Positions 16,291-24,799 of a stretch of DNA of 44,938 nt are shown here, piece by piece. A program made the translations under genes and the position numbers. Position 1 is the stretch's first letter. Each line of letters opens with the position of its first letter. Origin of the DNA: an uncultured Lachnobacterium sp. (lineage in GTDB: Bacteria; Bacillota; Clostridia; Lachnospirales; Lachnospiraceae); assembly GCA_900546625.1 (NCBI GenBank), contig URDU01000022.1, positions 1 through 44,938 of the forward strand, read 5' to 3'. Under the pieces are notes generated by a model, which saw only the letters and a program-made list of their open reading frames with translations, did not search any database and had not been told where the DNA came from.

Positions 16291-16305
16291 TTCACAAATA
16301 GTGAA
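16291..16305. promoter_or_regulatory. Controller operator, copy 2
   Basis: TTCACAAATAGTGAA. It begins directly after the -10 box of the controller promoter, where binding should repress, and overlaps the ribosome site region of the gene. Confidence 0.75.
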
Positions 16306-16317
16306 AGAGGTCTTACT

Positions 16318-16572
16318 ATGCATTTTGAATCAGACACATCCCTATACCATGTTATAGGTGCAAACATAAAATATTATAGAGAACAGGCAAAATTAACACA
16401 AATACAACTTGCGGAGCAGTCAGGAATCAGTATCAGCTATCTTTCAAAAATTGAAGCTGCCGGATGCAATAAAAGCCTTTCTATATCTGTTCTTAATCAA
16501 ATTGCTAATGTACTTGGTATAGAAATTATCCAATTTTTCAAGGAGGTATCTAAAAATGACACAAATCATTAA
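16318..16572 (+). CDS. Xre-family restriction-modification controller (C) protein
   Basis: 84 aa, one helix-turn-helix: REQAKLTQIQLAEQSGIS, then SYLSKIEAAG, at about residues 21-50. Start ATG at 16318 follows GAAAGAGG; a longer open frame upstream has no ribosome site. Size and position (divergent from a methyltransferase, directly before a putative endonuclease gene) are those of C proteins, which time endonuclease expression after methylation. Two palindromic operators flank its own promoter, the classical activate-then-repress arrangement, and a third copy lies before the DpnII operon. Confidence 0.88.
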   Translation: MHFESDTSLYHVIGANIKYYREQAKLTQIQLAEQSGISISYLSKIEAAGCNKSLSISVLNQIANVLGIEIIQFFKEVSKNDTNH

Positions 16573-17090
16573 CTACTCATTACCTTTAGGTGATCGTATT
16601 TCTATGCGTAAAAATCTAATTCAAACTTTTTTATGTGAAATACCAGGTATTGGAACAGGTGATAATGCTTCACGTTACCAATACAATGTTGAAAGATGGG
16701 GGAACTATGGAATTTTTCTAAAACGTCCTACTCAATTAAATAAAGGTTTTGATTTTACTGTAAATATTGATGGTCTATTTTTCAAAAAAAAATCGTAGGT
16801 ATTCTAATCCAAGCCATCAGGATATTTTAAATGCTTTAGCGGATTGTAAAACAAATTTTCCCAACCTCTATCCTGGCATTGCACAAAGACTTCAGCAAAT
16901 ATATGATTGCTCACATGTATCACTTACTCCATCTGGTGCAACTTTCTTTGATTATGCTGGTAACTCTCATCCTATAGAAATAATAATATTAGCTGTAAAA
17001 TGGTTATTTATGGAACAGGATTGTGCGTATTGGAACTATTCTGGACGTGCTATGTTTTACAATGCACTACAAAAGAATGGGTTAATTTAG
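16556..17090 (+). pseudogene. Frameshifted partner gene, candidate endonuclease
   Basis: Two overlapping frames (16556-16798 and 16767-17090) join into one protein of about 178 aa if one A is dropped from the nine-A run at 16784-16792. The start overlaps the controller gene and follows AAGGAGG. The N-terminal part has YGIFLKRPTQLNKGFDFTV; the C-terminal part begins after the A-run with NRRYSNPSH. I do not recognise the family and see no clear PD-(D/E)xK. Its place behind a C protein makes a restriction endonuclease the likeliest role. The A-run may be a true off-state, a slippage site or a sequencing error. Confidence 0.65.
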
Positions 17091-17120
17091 AACTGTACAT
17101 ATCCCGTTTGTTGTATTGTC

Positions 17121-17194
17121 CTTGACTAAATCCTCGACTAAACTCTTGACTATCCTCGACTAAAAAATATATTGTTTTAGTCCTTAGTCAAGAG
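17121..17194. repeat. Repeats of CTTGACTA with terminal hairpin
   Basis: Two direct units of about 20 bp (17121-17142, 17145-17164; CTTGACTA...CCTCGACTAAA) are followed by an inverted copy at 17175-17194, giving an imperfect stem-loop behind the frameshifted gene. It may terminate transcription, though no T-run follows. Confidence 0.55.
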
Positions 17195-17230
17195 ATAACA
17201 TACACATCACTAATTACGTTTACATTTTAA

Positions 17231-17253
17231 TTTTCACGCACATAAAAACAATC
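17231..17253 (+). repeat. Right copy of island-flanking direct repeat
   Basis: 22 of 23 bp identical to 8919-8941. It overlaps the first bases of the aldolase-gene terminator. Confidence 0.7.
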
Positions 17254-17283
17254 CGCTACACCAAAATCTGGCATAGCGGATTG
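17249..17283 (-). terminator. Terminator of the aldolase-family gene
   Basis: CAATCCGCTA/TAGCGGATTG with inner CCA/TGG pairing, followed on the minus strand by GTTTTTATG. Confidence 0.85.
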
Positions 17284-17305
17284 ATTTATATACATCTATC
17301 TATTT

Positions 17306-18277
17306 TTATTTATCAAGCAAATCTGTGTAGAAATCAGCGTAATGTGTCTCTCCTGACTTGATGTAGTCAATGGCTGCTGATGGATGCTGATTTAAGCGTC
17401 CTGTGAGCAGGTATGGAATATCGTAGCCCCATACAGCACCGCTCTCCTTGAGTGGAAGCATATGCTCTTCGATGAATTTGAGTACAGGGAATACGTTGTA
17501 TTTTGGATTTTTGAGGAAGCTGAGTAAAAGCTCCATCGCACAGTTTCCTGCGCCACGTCCCATGCCCATCATTGTTGCATCCAACAGGCTGACTCCCTGG
17601 GCTGCTGCCTCTATGGTATTTGCAAATGCAAGCTGCTGATTGTTGTGTGCATGCATTCCTACGAACTTTCCGTTTGCCTCTGCAATTTCTGTGTATTTCT
17701 CGGCAGTGCGGCGAATCTGTTCAGGATATATGGCACCGTAGCTGTCTACAATGTATATGCCGTCTGCAGAGCTCTTGGCAACCATGTCAAGTGCCTGGTC
17801 AAGGTCTGATTCCTGTGTATTTGAAATGGCCATGATGTTGCAGGTTACCTCGTAGCCCTTGGACTTGGCATCCTCAATCATCTCGATTGCTGCTGGCATC
17901 TGATGTACATATGTAGCCACACGCACCATGTCAATCACACTGTCCTCGCGAGGGAGAATATCCTTCTTGTAGTCACATCTGCCTACATCCGCCATGACAG
18001 AAATCTTCATATCAGAATTGTTGTCCCCGACTATCTCACGAATAGCTGCCTCATCACAGAACTTCCATTTACCGAATTTATTTACATCAAAAAGCTCCTT
18101 AGATGCCTTATAACCAAACTCCATATAGTCGATGCCTGCCTTTACGTTTGCACGATAAAGAGCATTGATAAAATCATCTGTAAACATAAAGTTGTTTACC
18201 AGTCCTCCATCCCTAATGGTAGCGTCAAGCACGCGGATATCAGGGCGTGCTGTCATTAAATCACCTTTCTGAGCCAT
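17306..18277 (-). CDS. HMGL-like / 4-hydroxy-2-oxovalerate aldolase-family protein
   Basis: 323 aa from the ATG at 18277, which follows GGAGG; a TTG 15 bp upstream overlaps that site. It is a TIM-barrel pyruvate-type lyase: VLDATIRDGG at the N-terminus supplies the catalytic Arg and a metal Asp, and MHAHNN later supplies the two metal histidines. DSYGA and MGMGRGAGN are further family motifs. Members cleave or condense 2-oxo acids (aldolases, isopropylmalate/homocitrate-type synthases). It stands alone, so its substrate cannot be inferred from neighbours. Confidence 0.85.
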   Translation of the reverse strand: MAQKGDLMTARPDIRVLDATIRDGGLVNNFMFTDDFINALYRANVKAGIDYMEFGYKASKELFDVNKFGKWKFCDEAAIREIVGDNNSDMKISVMADVGRCDYKKDILPREDSVIDMVRVATYVHQMPAAIEMIEDAKSKGYEVTCNIMAISNTQESDLDQALDMVAKSSADGIYIVDSYGAIYPEQIRRTAEKYTEIAEANGKFVGMHAHNNQQLAFANTIEAAAQGVSLLDATMMGMGRGAGNCAMELLLSFLKNPKYNVFPVLKFIEEHMLPLKESGAVWGYDIPYLLTGRLNQHPSAAIDYIKSGETHYADFYTDLLDK

Positions 18278-18293
18278 TTTTGTTTCCTCCAAG

Positions 18294-18331
18294 TATAAAT
18301 ATTATTGTAACAAATATAAATATTACTGTAA
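18294..18331. promoter_or_regulatory. Direct repeat upstream of the aldolase gene
   Basis: TATAAATATTATTGTAA and TATAAATATTACTGTAA, 21 bp apart, lie just before the aldolase start on the minus strand. Two helical turns of spacing would suit a DNA-binding regulator. Confidence 0.4.
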
Positions 18332-18419
18332 TTTAATGTTACAATTTAAAGTTTTAATGCTTCAACGCTTTAAAGCATATAAGTATAATAACATAATTAT
18401 TTAAAATTGCAAGTAAAAC

Positions 18420-18448
18420 TTTACTTTTTTTTGTCAGACTAATATAAT
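18420..18448 (+). promoter_or_regulatory. Promoter of the MraY-like gene
   Basis: TTTACT, 17 bp, TATAAT, about 35 bp before AAAGGAGGA and the start codon. Confidence 0.7.
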
Positions 18449-18484
18449 GAATGATGTTGTAATACAATATCAAAGGAGGACTAT

Positions 18485-19447
18485 ATGATTTCTTATTTGA
18501 CTTCGGCAGATATGTCGATAATAGCTTTCATCGGAGTGATTTTTGCATTCGCACTCACATGTATTGCTATTGCAAAATTAAATAAATTTTTACCAAAGGA
18601 CCTCGGCAGACAGTTTGCTGTGGACGGAAAGCTTTCAGCCGGAAAGCCGAGAGGAGCCGGTATTATCTTTATCTTCACGTTTGTGATATCGGCAGTGCTT
18701 TTTTCACAAATCAATGCTGAGATTGCCATTTATCTCGTGCTTATAGTTATTGAGATGCTCACAGGCTACTTTGACGATGCGGCTGAAAAGCCATGGGGCG
18801 AGTATTTAAAGGGCGCACTTGATTTTGCGGTTGCCATTGTTGTGGCAGTTGTGTATCTGCATTTCAACTCAAGCACGATCACCTTTGCCATATTTGGCGG
18901 CTCTGTAAATATTCCACCTGTTGTGTTTGGAATACTCACAGTCATCCTTGTCTGGGTATCAATCAATGTCACAAACTGTTCAGACGGTGTTGATGGTCTT
19001 TCAGGAACACTTACCATCATTACCATAATGACCTTCTTCGTGCTTGATTCAGTACTCAAAATAGCTGACAGCTTCAACTATTGTATTTTATTATTTGCAG
19101 TATGTCTGCTCGGATATCTGTGGTACAATGCCACACCAAGCAAGCTTTTGATGGGTGATGCGGGCTCAAGAGCCATGGGTATATTCATAGCTATTTGTGC
19201 TCTTAAATCACAAAGTCCATTCATCTACATACTGGCAGGACTCGTGCTTATCATCGACGGTGGACTTGGACTCGTAAAGGTTTCTCTTCTTAGATTTTTG
19301 AAGATACATATTTTAAAGAATACCACAACTCCTATCCATGACCACGTCAGAAAGAAGCTCGGCTGGTCAAATGCACAGGTCGTTTTCAGATTTGCAATTA
19401 TCCAGATTGTTGTGTCACTCGCAACGGTTTATCTGGCGATGATTTAA
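18485..19447 (+). CDS. MraY-like phospho-sugar transferase
   Basis: 320 aa with about ten membrane spans. MraY/WecA-superfamily motifs are present: GYFDDAAEKP, NCSDGVDGLSGT, MGDAGSRAMG and a final TPIHDHVRKKLGW. The last motif is closest to MraY (TPIHHHFE..GW) but reads HDH, not HHH. MraY moves phospho-MurNAc-pentapeptide to undecaprenyl phosphate, making lipid I. The gene is alone, outside a division/cell-wall cluster, so it may be a second MraY or a related transferase with another nucleotide sugar. ATG follows AAAGGAGGA. Confidence 0.8.
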   Translation: MISYLTSADMSIIAFIGVIFAFALTCIAIAKLNKFLPKDLGRQFAVDGKLSAGKPRGAGIIFIFTFVISAVLFSQINAEIAIYLVLIVIEMLTGYFDDAAEKPWGEYLKGALDFAVAIVVAVVYLHFNSSTITFAIFGGSVNIPPVVFGILTVILVWVSINVTNCSDGVDGLSGTLTIITIMTFFVLDSVLKIADSFNYCILLFAVCLLGYLWYNATPSKLLMGDAGSRAMGIFIAICALKSQSPFIYILAGLVLIIDGGLGLVKVSLLRFLKIHILKNTTTPIHDHVRKKLGWSNAQVVFRFAIIQIVVSLATVYLAMI

Positions 19448-19470
19448 CAGTTTTAAAACTATATAATAGA

Positions 19471-21354
19471 GTAGAGAAATAACTGCAAGAGTTATCTCCC
19501 TCTCATTGAACCGTACGTACGGGTCTCGTATACGGCTCTACAACTTATATTCCAACTTATCTTAGATAGTAATTTAAAGGATTGAGCAAACCTGCTCCGT
19601 CCTTTATTTTATTTTCAAGTAAATCTTGACTGATAATGAAGTTCACAACATTCATGCCACTTCGTCTGTACCAGCCTAGTCTTGAATTTGCCACTTTATA
19701 GATTGCTTCATGGTCGAATCCATTCTTGTTTTTCTGATTGAGATAGCATAGATTTCTATATATTGTCTTAGGTGTTTTCCATTGCTTTATAACAATAACT
19801 CTTATCTTATGCCTTACCCATGCTCCAAACTCTTCCATGAACTGTTTCATCATCCCGATTCTAAAGTAATTGATCCATCCTCTTACTATTTCATTCACTC
19901 GTTTGATTGTTTCTGCAAGTGGGCGTGCAATAGCTTTGTTTCTTTTGAGATATTCACTTACTTTCTGTCTAAGTTTCTTTTTCTTCTCTGTGGTAGGTCT
20001 TACTTTCCATTCTCTACCATTCTTCAGAAATGTGAAACCAAGATACTTACTTCTCGTTGGTCTGACTACTTTTGTTTTGGTTGCATTCACTTTCAGAAAT
20101 AGTTTTCTTTCTATCCAATCCGTTATTGATTTCATAACTCTATTGGCTGCCATTTCACTTTTTGTGAATATCATTGTGTCATCAGCATACCTGGTAAAAC
20201 GAAGTCCTCTTTGCTCCAGTTCCTTATCTAACTTATCAAGATAAACATTAGAAAGTACAACTGAAAGAGGTCCGCCTTGCGGCACACCGCTTGTTGTGGC
20301 TCTTTCCAGTCCTTTTTCCATTACACCCGCTTTCAGATATTTCCGAATCAGGTTCAATGTAGTACTGTCATTTACTTGTTCTCTAAGAATCTGAATTAAT
20401 TTGTCATGATTTACTTTATCAAAGAATTGTTCTATATCAATGTCTATGACCCATTCATATCCCTCGTTCAGATACTCCAGTGCTTGTTTTATGGCATCAT
20501 GACAGCTTCTACCCGGTCTGAAACCATAACTAAACTCACTGAAAATTTCCTCATATATATCTATAATGGGTTGAGCAATAGCTTGTTGTATCACTCTATC
20601 CAAGACCGTCGGGATTCCCAATGGTCTTTGTTTTCCATTATCTTTCGGAATATAAACTCGGCGTACTGGCTTTGGCATATAGGTTCGGTTTCTGATTGAC
20701 TGGACGATTTCATCTTTGTTATCCTTGATATATGCACCAAGTTCTTCGACCTTCATTCCGTCAACTCCACCTGCCCCTTTATTCTCCACTACTTTCTTAT
20801 AGGCTCTGTTTAGATTTTCCTTTGATGTAATCACATCTATTAATTCCATTTGTTGTTACTCCTCTGATTATTACAAAATTTATGCATAACGCCCCTCTCG
20901 ATATAGATAGTATTCCTCGGTTACGTTCCTACCTTTCCCATCCATCTGATTTCTGGCTAATGCATTATTCTCTTAATAACGATTTGTACTATAAATCGTT
21001 TCAGTCCTTCGGCTTTTACACCTACTATGACATCATCTGACTCCCTCCCTAAACCTTTTTCGACCATATCTTTCGATATGTGGGTAGGGTCTCCCAAGGT
21101 AAGACACTAATCTTTCGTTCCACAACCTCTTGATTTACAATTTCGGTTATACGTTTACCCTTTGGGCTTCAGTTTGTCTTGCAACCTTACCCACCTCATT
21201 GCCTTATCAAGTTTCTGTACGTAGGCTCAAGAATTTTGCTATGCGCTTCCTTCATCTATGTCATTACTGACACCGACTTGCGCTCCGCTACACTTGGCGG
21301 TAAATACCCGTGGCTAGACTTTCACTAGCTAGATTAGTGCCATGCTTGGCACAC
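19471..21354 (-). mobile_element. Group II intron with maturase
   Basis: On the minus strand the ribozyme starts GTGTGCCAAGC at 21354, followed by about 500 bp of structured 5' domains, the maturase gene, and a domain V-like hairpin at about 19503-19540 (GAGCCGTATAC...GTACGGTTC), with a domain VI-like stem after it. The 3' end is placed near 19471 (CTAC) and could be a few bases off. It sits directly behind the T-tract of the lacI terminator, the habit of bacterial class C introns. Confidence 0.85.
19557..20849 (-). CDS. ltrA: Group II intron reverse transcriptase/maturase
   Basis: 430 aa. The reverse transcriptase fingers and palm span about 60-290 with YADD at 221-224 and the upstream GVPQGGPLS (188-196). 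The maturase X domain follows and includes GWINYFR and GWYRRSG. There is no HNH endonuclease domain at the C-terminus, which fits the short class C type. The frame is intact, so the intron may still splice and move. Confidence 0.95.
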   Translation of the reverse strand: MELIDVITSKENLNRAYKKVVENKGAGGVDGMKVEELGAYIKDNKDEIVQSIRNRTYMPKPVRRVYIPKDNGKQRPLGIPTVLDRVIQQAIAQPIIDIYEEIFSEFSYGFRPGRSCHDAIKQALEYLNEGYEWVIDIDIEQFFDKVNHDKLIQILREQVNDSTTLNLIRKYLKAGVMEKGLERATTSGVPQGGPLSVVLSNVYLDKLDKELEQRGLRFTRYADDTMIFTKSEMAANRVMKSITDWIERKLFLKVNATKTKVVRPTRSKYLGFTFLKNGREWKVRPTTEKKKKLRQKVSEYLKRNKAIARPLAETIKRVNEIVRGWINYFRIGMMKQFMEEFGAWVRHKIRVIVIKQWKTPKTIYRNLCYLNQKNKNGFDHEAIYKVANSRLGWYRRSGMNVVNFIISQDLLENKIKDGAGLLNPLNYYLR

Positions 21355-21359
21355 AAGCA

Positions 21360-21397
21360 AAAGCCGGAGTCTGACAATTTGTCGGCTCCGGCTTTTA
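21360..21397 (-). terminator. lacI terminator, intron insertion site
   Basis: AAAGCCGGAG...CTCCGGCTTTTT stem-loop with T-tract on the minus strand. The intron starts six bases after the T-tract. Confidence 0.85.
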
Positions 21398-21401
21398 CTA
21401 T

Positions 21402-22397
21402 TTACTGTGTGGACTCCTTTAACACTACCTCATACGGCAGAAGTGTCCTGTTCTCAGTCTCTTCACCCTCTATCTGTCTGAGCAGATTCTTGCAGGCTCT
21501 TGCTCCAAGCTCCTTTGAATCAAATGAAAGCGATGTAATGGACGGCACATTATTTTCCAGCACTGAGCTGTTGTAAAATGAAGCCACCTTCACCTGTTGC
21601 GGCACCTTTATATGCCTTTCGCGGAGCCGTCTCATGGCCTGCGCACAGACTGCATCATCCATACACAGCAGACAGTCGCAGCCTCTGTCAATTGCATCAT
21701 CTACAGCCTTTTCGACATATGCTTTTCCTTCAAGGTTTAAAAATACAAGATTGTCATTTATTTTCTTTCCAAACTGCTCATGGGCATCCACTACGCCTGC
21801 GTATCTGGTCTGATTTACAACAATATCCTCGCTTCCACCGAGAAGCGCCATATTTTTCATGCCACGCATGAGCATAATTGATGTCAGCTCCCTGCAGGCA
21901 CTTTTATGGTCATGGTCAATCTGCTTTACATCCTTATATTTGCATGAACCAGCTGTGACAAACGGTATCCTGCGCTCCTGCAAAAATGTCACCTGTGGAT
22001 CATCTACCATCGTGCGAAGCAGCACCACTCCATCCACCTTATGATTCTGTATGATACGCCTAAGCCCCGCCATATCATTACCTGAGCCTATACAAAGCAA
22101 AAGGTCGTATTCCATCATACCTGCTATCTCCTGAATCCCCATTATAGCTTCCTGGAAAAAAGGCAGATCGACAAGTGCATAATCCCCCGGCATCACCACA
22201 CATATATTATATGTCTTTGACTGTGCAAGCCCCCTGGCTATTACATTAGGTTTATAATCATGCTCCTGTATATATTCAAGCACTCTTTTTCTTGTTGCAG
22301 CGCCTATCCTGCCCTTCCCCGATATAGCCCTGCTTACTGTTGTCTTTGAAACGCCAAGTGCCTCTGCTACATCTGATATCGTGATATTGTTACTCAT
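21402..22397 (-). CDS. LacI-family transcriptional regulator
   Basis: 331 aa from the ATG at 22397 (MSNNITISDVAEALGVSKTT), which follows GGGGGC; a longer frame upstream has no such site. The N-terminal helix-turn-helix (ISDVAEALGVSKTTVSRAISG) and hinge (KPNVIARGLAQSK) are typical; the rest is a periplasmic-binding-protein-like sugar sensor. Divergent from the GH42 gene, with two GTTGCGCAAC-like operators between, so it probably represses beta-galactosidase until a galactoside or its product is present, and may regulate itself. Confidence 0.92.
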   Translation of the reverse strand: MSNNITISDVAEALGVSKTTVSRAISGKGRIGAATRKRVLEYIQEHDYKPNVIARGLAQSKTYNICVVMPGDYALVDLPFFQEAIMGIQEIAGMMEYDLLLCIGSGNDMAGLRRIIQNHKVDGVVLLRTMVDDPQVTFLQERRIPFVTAGSCKYKDVKQIDHDHKSACRELTSIMLMRGMKNMALLGGSEDIVVNQTRYAGVVDAHEQFGKKINDNLVFLNLEGKAYVEKAVDDAIDRGCDCLLCMDDAVCAQAMRRLRERHIKVPQQVKVASFYNSSVLENNVPSITSLSFDSKELGARACKNLLRQIEGEETENRTLLPYEVVLKESTQ

Positions 22398-22448
22398 TCT
22401 GCCCCCTATTTTCTCTGAATGTAAATAATGACTGAACAACATTTATTT

Positions 22449-22458
22449 GTTGCGCAAC
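22449..22458. promoter_or_regulatory. LacI-type operator 1
   Basis: GTTGCGCAAC, a palindrome with the central CG usual for LacI/GalR operators, in the lacI leader. Confidence 0.65.
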
Positions 22459-22517
22459 TCTATTGTTTTTCATTATACCCTATCTTCATCCACTTGTCAT
22501 CCCAGACATGCAATTTT

Positions 22518-22525
22518 TTGCGCAA
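22518..22525. promoter_or_regulatory. LacI-type operator 2
   Basis: TTGCGCAA, same core as operator 1 and 69 bp away; upstream of the GH42 promoter. Confidence 0.6.
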
Positions 22526-22581
22526 CTGACTCATTCTTCCACGCATATTCGCTCAACATTTTGTTTTCTGATTATTTAATG

Positions 22582-22610
22582 TTTACACCATTCATTTACT
22601 AACGTATATT
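22582..22610 (+). promoter_or_regulatory. Promoter of the GH42 gene
   Basis: TTTACA, 17 bp, TATATT, followed by TTGGAGGT before the start codon. Confidence 0.6.
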
Positions 22611-22639
22611 TATAGTATAGATATTGGAGGTATGTATAA

Positions 22640-24628
22640 ATGAATTTTGACGAAATATTATATGGCGTGGCATATTACGACGAATATATGCCTTACGACC
22701 GCATAGAAACAGATTTTAAAATGATACGCGATGCCGGCATGAATGTTATCAGGATCGCCGAATCCACCTGGAGCACCTGGGAGCCTAAGGAGGGAGTATT
22801 TGATTTTACACACCTGCACCGTATGCTTGACTGCGCAACAAAATATGGGCTGAAGGTCATTGTCGGAACACCTACATATGCTATTCCATCATGGCTTGCA
22901 AAAAAATATCCCGATATTCTTGCTGTGACACATAACGGCAAAGAGCTCTACGGCCACCGCCAGAACATGGATATCACAAACCCTGACTATCTGCACCATG
23001 CACAGATTATCATTGAAAAGCTCATGGAGCAGGTGAAGGACTACGACTGCGTGATCGGCTTCCAGCTCGACAATGAGACTAAGCCCTATGACACCTGTTC
23101 CAAATACGCTCAGGCTAAATTCGTAGAATATCTGAAAAATGAATTTCCTGATATTGACGAGTTTAACAGGGAGTTTGGACTTGATTACTGGAGCAACCGT
23201 GTGGATGATTGGGATGCCTTTCCCGATATCCGCGGCACCATAAATATGAGCCTTGATGCAGAATACAAGAAATTCCAGAGAAAGCTCGTGACAGACTTTT
23301 TTGCATGGCAGGCTGATATCGTCAAAAAATACAAAAGAGACGACCAGTTCATCACTCACAATTTCGACTTTGAGTGGCACGACTACTCTTACGGCATGCA
23401 GCCGGAGGTCAATCAGTACGAGGCTGCCAGGTGCATGGATATCGCAGGCTGCGATATATATCACCCTTCCCAGAGCAGTCTGAGCGGCCGCGAGATTACC
23501 GCCTGCGGCAATATTGCAAGGGGCATAAAAGGTGATAATTATCTGGTGCTTGAGACTGAGGCAGCCGGAAATCACCCATGGCTTCCTTATCCGGGCCAAC
23601 TGAGGCTTCAGGCCATAAGCCACATTGCAAACGGTGCATGCATGGTTGAATACTGGCACTGGCATTCTATCCACAATGCCATCGAAAGCTACTGGAAGGG
23701 CGTGCTCTCTCACGACCTTAGACCGAACAGGCTTTATAAGGAGTGCAGTGTCATCGGAAACGAATTTAAAAAATACGGACACAGGCTGGTCAATTTAAAA
23801 AAGACAAACCGGTTTGCGGTTATTGCTGACAACGCTTCTCTTACAGGGCTTAATGAATTTAAGCTGAACAACGAAAGTGACTCCAACTACAATACCGTTT
23901 TCAGATGGCTTTGCGATGCACTGTATCTGATGAACATCGAGTACGACGTGATTCCTGCCGATCCGGCACTTTTTGCTTCATATGAAAATATCCTTGTGCC
24001 TGCGCTCTATAGCGCAACAGATGAGGTGCTCAATGCCTTAAATGAATTTGTTGCAAACGGAGGCAATCTGGTGGTAACCTTTAAATCTGCTTTTTCGGAT
24101 GAACATCTTAAAATACGCCATGACGTGCAGCCTTATATTATAAACAAGTCTCTCGGCATACAGTATGATGAGTTCACCCTGCCCGACAATGTCACCGTAA
24201 CCTGTGGCGGCAAATCGTCAAAAGCGCGTGACTGGATGGAGATGGTCGACTGCACCACTGCCATGCCTGTTGCCATGTATGAGCACAAGCACTGGGGAGT
24301 ACACGCAGCTATCACCCAAAACAGCTATGGTAAGGGCCGTGCCATGTATCTTGCCACACTTTTTGGCGAGGACACGCTGATAGAAGCCCTAAAGCTTTTC
24401 TTCGGCGAGCAAAAAAATGAATTTGATGCTTCTTATCCGGTTGTCATAAAGCGCGGAACCAATATGCAGAGCGAAGAAATCATTTATCTGCTTAACTACT
24501 CGGATGATGAGCAGACCGTTACATGCCATGCAGACGGTCTCAAGAGGCTTTGCGATGACAGTACAGTATCAGCAGGCGATTGTATAGCTCTTGCTCCATG
24601 GGATTTTAGCATTCTTTATGCTGATTAA
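22640..24628 (+). CDS. Beta-galactosidase, glycoside hydrolase family 42
   Basis: 662 aa, normal GH42 length, no signal peptide, so cytoplasmic. The TIM barrel carries the acid/base E146 (GFQLDNET) and the likely nucleophile E305 (YLVLETEAAG); a trimerisation domain and a small C-terminal beta domain follow. GH42 enzymes release galactose from short galactosides brought in by a transporter, none of which is encoded nearby. ATG follows GGAGG. Paired with the divergent LacI regulator. Confidence 0.94.
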   Translation: MNFDEILYGVAYYDEYMPYDRIETDFKMIRDAGMNVIRIAESTWSTWEPKEGVFDFTHLHRMLDCATKYGLKVIVGTPTYAIPSWLAKKYPDILAVTHNGKELYGHRQNMDITNPDYLHHAQIIIEKLMEQVKDYDCVIGFQLDNETKPYDTCSKYAQAKFVEYLKNEFPDIDEFNREFGLDYWSNRVDDWDAFPDIRGTINMSLDAEYKKFQRKLVTDFFAWQADIVKKYKRDDQFITHNFDFEWHDYSYGMQPEVNQYEAARCMDIAGCDIYHPSQSSLSGREITACGNIARGIKGDNYLVLETEAAGNHPWLPYPGQLRLQAISHIANGACMVEYWHWHSIHNAIESYWKGVLSHDLRPNRLYKECSVIGNEFKKYGHRLVNLKKTNRFAVIADNASLTGLNEFKLNNESDSNYNTVFRWLCDALYLMNIEYDVIPADPALFASYENILVPALYSATDEVLNALNEFVANGGNLVVTFKSAFSDEHLKIRHDVQPYIINKSLGIQYDEFTLPDNVTVTCGGKSSKARDWMEMVDCTTAMPVAMYEHKHWGVHAAITQNSYGKGRAMYLATLFGEDTLIEALKLFFGEQKNEFDASYPVVIKRGTNMQSEEIIYLLNYSDDEQTVTCHADGLKRLCDDSTVSAGDCIALAPWDFSILYAD

Positions 24629-24634
24629 ACCAAA

Positions 24635-24693
24635 GCTTATATCCTATGCTTTTTGCTGCAGATAAATATTTCACAAAAAGCTTACTATATAAG
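24635..24693 (+). terminator. Possible terminator after the GH42 gene
   Basis: CTTATAT..TGCTTTTTG pairs imperfectly with CAAAAAGC..TATATAAG around a long loop. Confidence 0.35.
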
Positions 24694-24744
24694 GTCTCAA
24701 TTATTAATTTTTTCATAAAATTTATTAAGTCTTTTGTTTTGGTG

Positions 24745-24773
24745 TTGTTTGAATTATTTTTCAGTGTTATAAT
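24745..24773 (+). promoter_or_regulatory. Promoter of the PAP2 gene
   Basis: TTGTTT, 17 bp, TATAAT, 26 bp before the start codon. Confidence 0.7.
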
Positions 24774-24799
24774 TTCAAGCGGATTAAAAAGGTGGTTTT

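Larger units (their letters stand above)
8919..17253. mobile_element. Restriction-modification island bracketed by 23-bp direct repeats
   Basis: Bases 8919-8941 and 17231-17253 are identical at 22 of 23 positions (mismatch at position 10; both contain CATAAAAACAATC). The left copy covers the end of the kinase gene; the right copy runs into the terminator of the aldolase-family gene. Everything between is AT-rich and accessory: recombinase debris, a DpnII-type system, a second methyltransferase with its controller, and broken small genes. It is most simply an inserted island with duplicated ends. No intact integrase is present. Confidence 0.6.

Noticed and set aside
16144..16317. N-terminal extension of the controller protein
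   Set aside because: The extension crosses both operators and the promoter and lacks a ribosome site; the ATG at 16318 has one.
22889..23782. 297-aa open frame antisense to the GH42 gene
   Set aside because: Shadow of a strongly coding gene on the other strand; no ribosome site or recognisable domain.
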